Positions 60,447 to 64,000 of a stretch of DNA of 64,000 nt are shown piece after piece. The translations under genes were made by a program, and so were the position numbers. Each line of letters begins with the position of its first letter. Positions within the stretch are counted from its first letter, which is position 1. The notes beneath the pieces were generated by a model. The model was not told the origin of the DNA. It worked only from the letters and a program-made list of their open reading frames with translations, and did not search any database. The DNA is from Pseudomonas sp. S31 (GTDB taxonomy: Bacteria; Pseudomonadota; Gammaproteobacteria; Pseudomonadales; Pseudomonadaceae): NCBI RefSeq assembly GCF_016648105.1, contig NZ_JACVVE010000004.1, forward strand, positions 124,001 through 188,000, given 5' to 3'.

Positions 60447-61841
60447 TCAAAAAAGCCGGTTCAGGCCGTCGTAGGCAGCTACCCGATAGGCTTCGGCCAT
60501 GGTCGGGTAGTTGAAGGTGGTGTTGACGAAATACTTCAGGTTGTTCTGCTCGCCCGGCTGGTTCATGATCGCCTGGCCGATGTGGACGATCTCCGAAGCC
60601 TGGTAGCCGAAGCAGTGCACGCCGAGGATTTCCAGGGTTTCGCGATGGAACAGGATCTTCAGCATGCCTTGCGGCTCGCCGGCGATCTGCGCGCGGGCCA
60701 TGCTCTTGAAGAAGGCCTTGCCCACTTCGTACGGCACCTTGGCCTGGGTCAGTTCCTGCTCGTTCTTGCCGATCGAGCTGATCTCCGGAATGGTGTAGAT
60801 ACCGGTCGGCACGTCGTCGACGAAGCGCCAGCTGCCGTTGTCGACGATGCTGCCAGCGGCCGAGCGGCCCTGGTCGTGAGCGGCACTGGCCAGGCTCGGC
60901 CAGCCGATCACGTCACCGGCGCCGTAGATGTTCGGCACGCTGGAGCGGTAGCTGTTGTCGACGTCGATCTGGCCACGGCTGTTGACCTTGATGCCGATGT
61001 TCTCCAGGCCCAGCTTGTCGGTGTTGCCGGTACGGCCGTTGCACCACAGCAAGGCGTCGGCCTTGATCTTCTTGCCCGACTTCAGGTGCAGGATCACACC
61101 GTTGTCCAGGCCTTCGACGCGCTCGTACTCTTCGTTGTGGCGCACGGTGATGTTGTTGTTGCTGAAGTGGTAGCTCAGCGCCTGGGAAATTTCCGAGTCG
61201 AGGAAGCTCAGCAGCTGGCCGCGGTTGTCGACCAGCTCTACCAGCACGCCCAGGCCGCTGAAGATCGAGGCGTATTCGCAACCGATCACGCCGGCGCCGT
61301 AGACGATCAACTTGCGCGGGGTGTGGCTGAGGCTGAGGATGGTGTCGCTGTCGTAGACACGCGGGTGATTGAAGTCGATATCGGCCGGGCGGTAAGGGCG
61401 CGAGCCGGTGGCGATGATGATGTGCTTGGCGTTCAGGCGCTCGACCACGCCATTGGCGCAGACCACCTCGATGGTCTGCTCGTCGGCGAAGCTGCCGGTG
61501 CCGACGAACACGTCCACGCGGTTGCGGGCGTAGTAGCCGGTGCGCGAGGCCACCTGCTTGGAGATCACCTTCTCGGCGCTCTTGAGCACGTCCGGGAAGG
61601 AGAACCAGCGCGGCTCGCCGATGGCGCGGAACATCGGGTTGGTGTTGAACTGCATGATCTGCCGCACCGAGTGACGCAGTGCCTTGGACGGAATGGTGCC
61701 CAGGTGGGTGCAGTTGCCGCCGACCTGACGACGGCTGTCGACCATCGCCACCTTGCGCCCCGCTTTCGCGGCATTCATTGCCGCGCCTTCTCCGGCCGGG
61801 CCAGAACCCAGCACCACTACGTCGTAGTTGTAGACAGCCAT
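60447..61841 (-). CDS. sthA: soluble pyridine nucleotide transhydrogenase
   Basis: 464 aa FAD enzyme interconverting NADPH and NADH. N-terminal FAD motif [21 protein letters not shown]; at the usual disulfide position [18 protein letters not shown] keeps only one cysteine, as is normal for SthA, which separates it from lipoamide dehydrogenase and glutathione reductase. NAD(P) motif [20 protein letters not shown]-terminal dimerisation domain ends with [21 protein letters not shown] 61841. Confidence 0.96.
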   Translation of the reverse strand: MAVYNYDVVVLGSGPAGEGAAMNAAKAGRKVAMVDSRRQVGGNCTHLGTIPSKALRHSVRQIMQFNTNPMFRAIGEPRWFSFPDVLKSAEKVISKQVASRTGYYARNRVDVFVGTGSFADEQTIEVVCANGVVERLNAKHIIIATGSRPYRPADIDFNHPRVYDSDTILSLSHTPRKLIVYGAGVIGCEYASIFSGLGVLVELVDNRGQLLSFLDSEISQALSYHFSNNNITVRHNEEYERVEGLDNGVILHLKSGKKIKADALLWCNGRTGNTDKLGLENIGIKVNSRGQIDVDNSYRSSVPNIYGAGDVIGWPSLASAAHDQGRSAAGSIVDNGSWRFVDDVPTGIYTIPEISSIGKNEQELTQAKVPYEVGKAFFKSMARAQIAGEPQGMLKILFHRETLEILGVHCFGYQASEIVHIGQAIMNQPGEQNNLKYFVNTTFNYPTMAEAYRVAAYDGLNRLF

Positions 61842-62230
61842 GCGTACTCCTTCAGAACTGGCCCGCGGGCCACGGTCGCTCGCGGGGCTCGATCATGCCG
61901 CCGTAGCGCCATGAGAAAATTCACGTGCAGTCTAATCAAGCGTGAACGCCGCGCACATTAACCCTTGGTCGCGTCGTAGGCCAATTTTGCCTGCACTACA
62001 TGTCATTGCCACGTCCTGGGCGGCGATCCTGCGTCACTGTCCTTTCACTCGCCTTGCACCACCCGCTCGAACGCGGGCGTAGCTCGAGCGCCGGCCATTC
62101 TCCTCGAAATAGTGCCGATAGTCACTGGGCTCTCGGTTGCCCCGCGAAGAGGCCGGCACAGGCAACACAAAATCTGGATAAAAAAACGGGAACCCGAAGG
62201 TTCCCGTTTTTTCATGGCCTTACCAGCGAA
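61842..62230. other. 389-nt gap between sthA and gapB
   Basis: Holds the sthA promoter on its left side and the gapB terminator on its right. A fragment CCCCGCGAAGAGGCCGGCAC (62140-62159) looks like a worn REP half. The segment 61990-62130 has open frames on the plus strand but no start, ribosome-binding site or recognisable protein; I see no gene. Confidence 0.5.
62180..62213. terminator. bidirectional-type terminator downstream of gapB
   Basis: Perfect stem AAAAAACGGGAACC / GGTTCCCGTTTTTT around a CGAA loop (62181-62212). A-tract and T-tract flank both sides, so it works on the minus strand for gapB and would also stop plus-strand transcripts. Confidence 0.92.
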
Positions 62231-63679
62231 TCAGCGTGGAAACGCTGGCGGGTTCACACCGGCCATCTCTTCCATCACGCGGACCACCTGGCAGCTGTAG
62301 CCGAACTCGTTGTCGTACCAGACGTACAGAACAACGCGGTTGTCGTTGCAGATGGTCGCTTCGGCGTCGACCACACCGGCGTGGCGCGAGCCGACGAAGT
62401 CGGTGGAAACCACTTCCTGCGAGCTGACGTAGTCGATCTGCTTGTGCAGCTCCGAGTGCATGGCCGCCTGGCGCAGGTACTCGTTGATCTCGTCGCGGTT
62501 GGTGGCCTTTTCCAGGTTCAGGTTGAGGATGGCCATCGAGACGTTCGGCGTCGGCACGCGAATGGCGTTGCCGGTCAGCTTGCCCTTGAGCACCGGCAGC
62601 GCCTTGGCGGCGGCGGTGGCGGCACCGGTCTCGGTGATGACCATGTTCAGCGGCGCGGCACGGCCACGACGGCTGCCCTTGTGGAAGTTGTCGATCAGGT
62701 TCTGGTCGTTGGTGAACGAGTGAACGGTTTCGACGTGGCCGTTGACGATGCCGAACTGGTCGTTGACAGCCTTCAGTACCGGCACGATGGCGTTGGTGGT
62801 GCAGGAAGCCGCCGAGATGATCTTGTCATCGGCAGTGATGTCGCCGTGGTTGATGCCGTGCACGATGTTCTTCAGCGCGCCCTTGCCAGGTGCGGTGAGG
62901 ATCACGCGGGCAGCGCCCGGGCAGGCCAGGTGCTGGCCGAGGCCGTCGGCGTCACGCCATACACCGGTGTTGTCGACGATCAGCGCGTTGTCGATACCGT
63001 ACTGGGTGTAGTCGACTTCGCTTGGGCTCTTGGCGTAGATCACCTGGATCAGGTTGCCGTTGGCGGTGATGGTGTTGTTGGCTTCGTCGACGGTGATGGT
63101 GCCGTCGAACGGACCGTGCACCGAATCACGGCGCAGCAGGCTGGCACGCTTGACCAGGTCGTTCTCGGCGCCCTTGCGCACGACGATGGCACGCAGGCGC
63201 AGGCCGTCGCCGCCACCGGTCTTCTCGATCAGGATGCGCGCCAGCAGGCGGCCGATGCGGCCGAAGCCGTACAGTACGACGTCGGTGCCCTTGCGGGCCG
63301 AGGCGTTTTGCTGGCCAACCACGTCGGCCAGTTCGTCACGCACGAACTGCTCGGCGCTGCGGCCGTTGCCTTCGAGCTTGAATTTGTTGGCGAGCTTGCC
63401 CAGGTCGACCGAGGCAGCGCCGAGCTTCAGCTCGCTCATGGCCTTGAGCAGGGGGAATGTTTCGTGAACGGACAGTTCGGTCTCGTCGGTCTGGCGATGA
63501 CGCGCAAAACGATGAGCCTTGAGGATAGAGATAACCGAACGGTTGATCAGGCTGCGGCCATAAATCGAGCTCACCACGTTGTTGTTGCGGTAGAGCTGAC
63601 CGATAAGCGGGATCATCGCTTCAGCAAGCGCTTCACGGTCGATCCACTCACCAAGACACTGGTCGGGCTTCTGAGTCAC
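62231..63679 (-). CDS. gapB: glyceraldehyde-3-phosphate dehydrogenase, long GapB-type
   Basis: 482 aa, about 150 residues longer than ordinary Gap because of an N-terminal extension (about 1-125: CLGEWIDREALAEAMIPLIGQLYRNNNVVSS). NAD motif LYGFGRIGRLLARIL, catalytic cysteine in ISAASCTTNAIVP, and YDNEFGYSCQVVRV at the end. In Pseudomonas this form works mainly in gluconeogenesis. A GTG start at 63679 is preferred: GGAAGG precedes it with proper spacing and the family N terminus (TQKPDQCLGEW) begins there; an ATG 15 nt upstream lacks a site. Divergent from mfd. Confidence 0.92.
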   Translation of the reverse strand: MTQKPDQCLGEWIDREALAEAMIPLIGQLYRNNNVVSSIYGRSLINRSVISILKAHRFARHRQTDETELSVHETFPLLKAMSELKLGAASVDLGKLANKFKLEGNGRSAEQFVRDELADVVGQQNASARKGTDVVLYGFGRIGRLLARILIEKTGGGDGLRLRAIVVRKGAENDLVKRASLLRRDSVHGPFDGTITVDEANNTITANGNLIQVIYAKSPSEVDYTQYGIDNALIVDNTGVWRDADGLGQHLACPGAARVILTAPGKGALKNIVHGINHGDITADDKIISAASCTTNAIVPVLKAVNDQFGIVNGHVETVHSFTNDQNLIDNFHKGSRRGRAAPLNMVITETGAATAAAKALPVLKGKLTGNAIRVPTPNVSMAILNLNLEKATNRDEINEYLRQAAMHSELHKQIDYVSSQEVVSTDFVGSRHAGVVDAEATICNDNRVVLYVWYDNEFGYSCQVVRVMEEMAGVNPPAFPR

Positions 63680-63861
63680 GGGAACCTTCCACATGTAGGG
63701 ACAGAAAAAAGGGGCTACATTATGACGCCCCGGCGCGTAACCGGCAATGAGCGCCTGTCGCCAGCGCCGCGCCCTACTGCCAAAGCCTTTGCAACCTGAC
63801 AGCAGCCCCCGGCACCGGTACAATCGATCTCTTTGCCGCAACGCTTGGAGTCCAATCTCCC
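63680..63861. promoter_or_regulatory. divergent promoter region gapB / mfd
   Basis: 182 nt between the two start codons. It contains CTTTTTTCTGTCCC on the gapB side (minus strand) and a GC-rich middle. No operator or -10/-35 pair is clear enough to name. Confidence 0.4.
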
Positions 63862-64000
63862 GTGTCAGTTCTGCGCCTACCGAAAATGTCGGCTACGGCC
63901 GGCAAACAAACCTGGGGCAACCTGCCTGGTGCAGCCCTCAGCCTTGCCATCGCCGAAGCCGCCAGCAGCGCCGGCCGCTTCACCCTGTTGCTGACCGCCG
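63862..64000 (+). CDS. mfd: transcription-repair coupling factor Mfd, N-terminal fragment
   Basis: Only the first 46 residues are inside the window (SVLRLPKMSATAGKQTWGNL and ALSLAIAEAASSAGRFTLLL). This N terminus matches Pseudomonas Mfd as I recall it: the start of the UvrB-homology domain 1a. GTG 63862 is preceded by CTTGGAG at slightly long spacing. The gapB-mfd divergence is the usual Pseudomonas arrangement. Confidence 0.85.
   Translation, partial: MSVLRLPKMSATAGKQTWGNLPGAALSLAIAEAASSAGRFTLLLTA

Overview
The window reads as chromosome of a fluorescent Pseudomonas, most likely of the P. putida group. The evidence is high GC, typical Pseudomonas REP hairpins (GCGGGTTTACCCGC and GCGGGCTTGCCCGC types), and a right half (about 43.5-64 kb) whose genes and order are familiar from Pseudomonas: dusA, tal, rssC/rssB, PilZ, mlaA, queF, cupredoxin-copRS, lolCDE, PilZ, GDPD, sthA, gapB, mfd. 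No search was run; species-level placement is inference.

Region 1 (1-29.5 kb) is a large catabolic island of about 21 genes. It holds two Rieske oxygenase alpha subunits without a beta subunit, one [2Fe-2S] ferredoxin and its FAD reductase, a GMC alcohol oxidoreductase, two aldehyde dehydrogenases, an SDR, an acyl-CoA ligase (cut by the left edge) and a family III CoA transferase. Its beta-oxidation section has two acyl-CoA dehydrogenases, a PaaG-like isomerase, a FadB/FadJ-like bifunctional enzyme, a second 3-hydroxyacyl-CoA dehydrogenase, a conventional thiolase, a DUF35 plus thiolase-like pair, and a thiolase-like/crotonase fusion. Two paralogous MalT/AlkS-type LuxR regulators are embedded. 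Four promoter regions carry the same ~19-bp partly palindromic element (ATCTAAC-NAC-NN-TAG-N-TTA), so the cluster probably forms one regulon. The substrate is not readable from sequence. The enzyme set suggests a hydrophobic alcohol/aldehyde/acid that is oxygenated, CoA-activated and shortened, with a possible retro-aldol C-C cleavage.

Region 2 (29.5-43.3 kb) is accessory. It contains a YafO-family toxin behind an unrecognised membrane-anchored ORF; a two-component system flanked by a D,D-carboxypeptidase gene and a periplasmic binding-protein gene that share an almost identical upstream palindrome; an EAL phosphodiesterase; remnants of a DUF6124/DUF3077-like pair broken by a REP element and a frameshift; a DUF1778/GNAT toxin-antitoxin pair; a UmuDC-type SOS operon divergent from an HMCES/YedK gene over one LexA box; an exported protein of unknown function; and an NMT1/THI5-GGDEF sensor cyclase.

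Region 3 (43.5-64 kb) is core chromosome: tRNA modification, pentose phosphate and glycolysis/gluconeogenesis enzymes, stress-signalling RssB/RssC, outer membrane lipid and lipoprotein transport (MlaA, LolCDE), copper response, NAD(P) transhydrogenase and the start of the transcription-repair factor Mfd. Several REP pairs sit between these genes. No rRNA, tRNA, CRISPR array, insertion sequence or prophage was seen.
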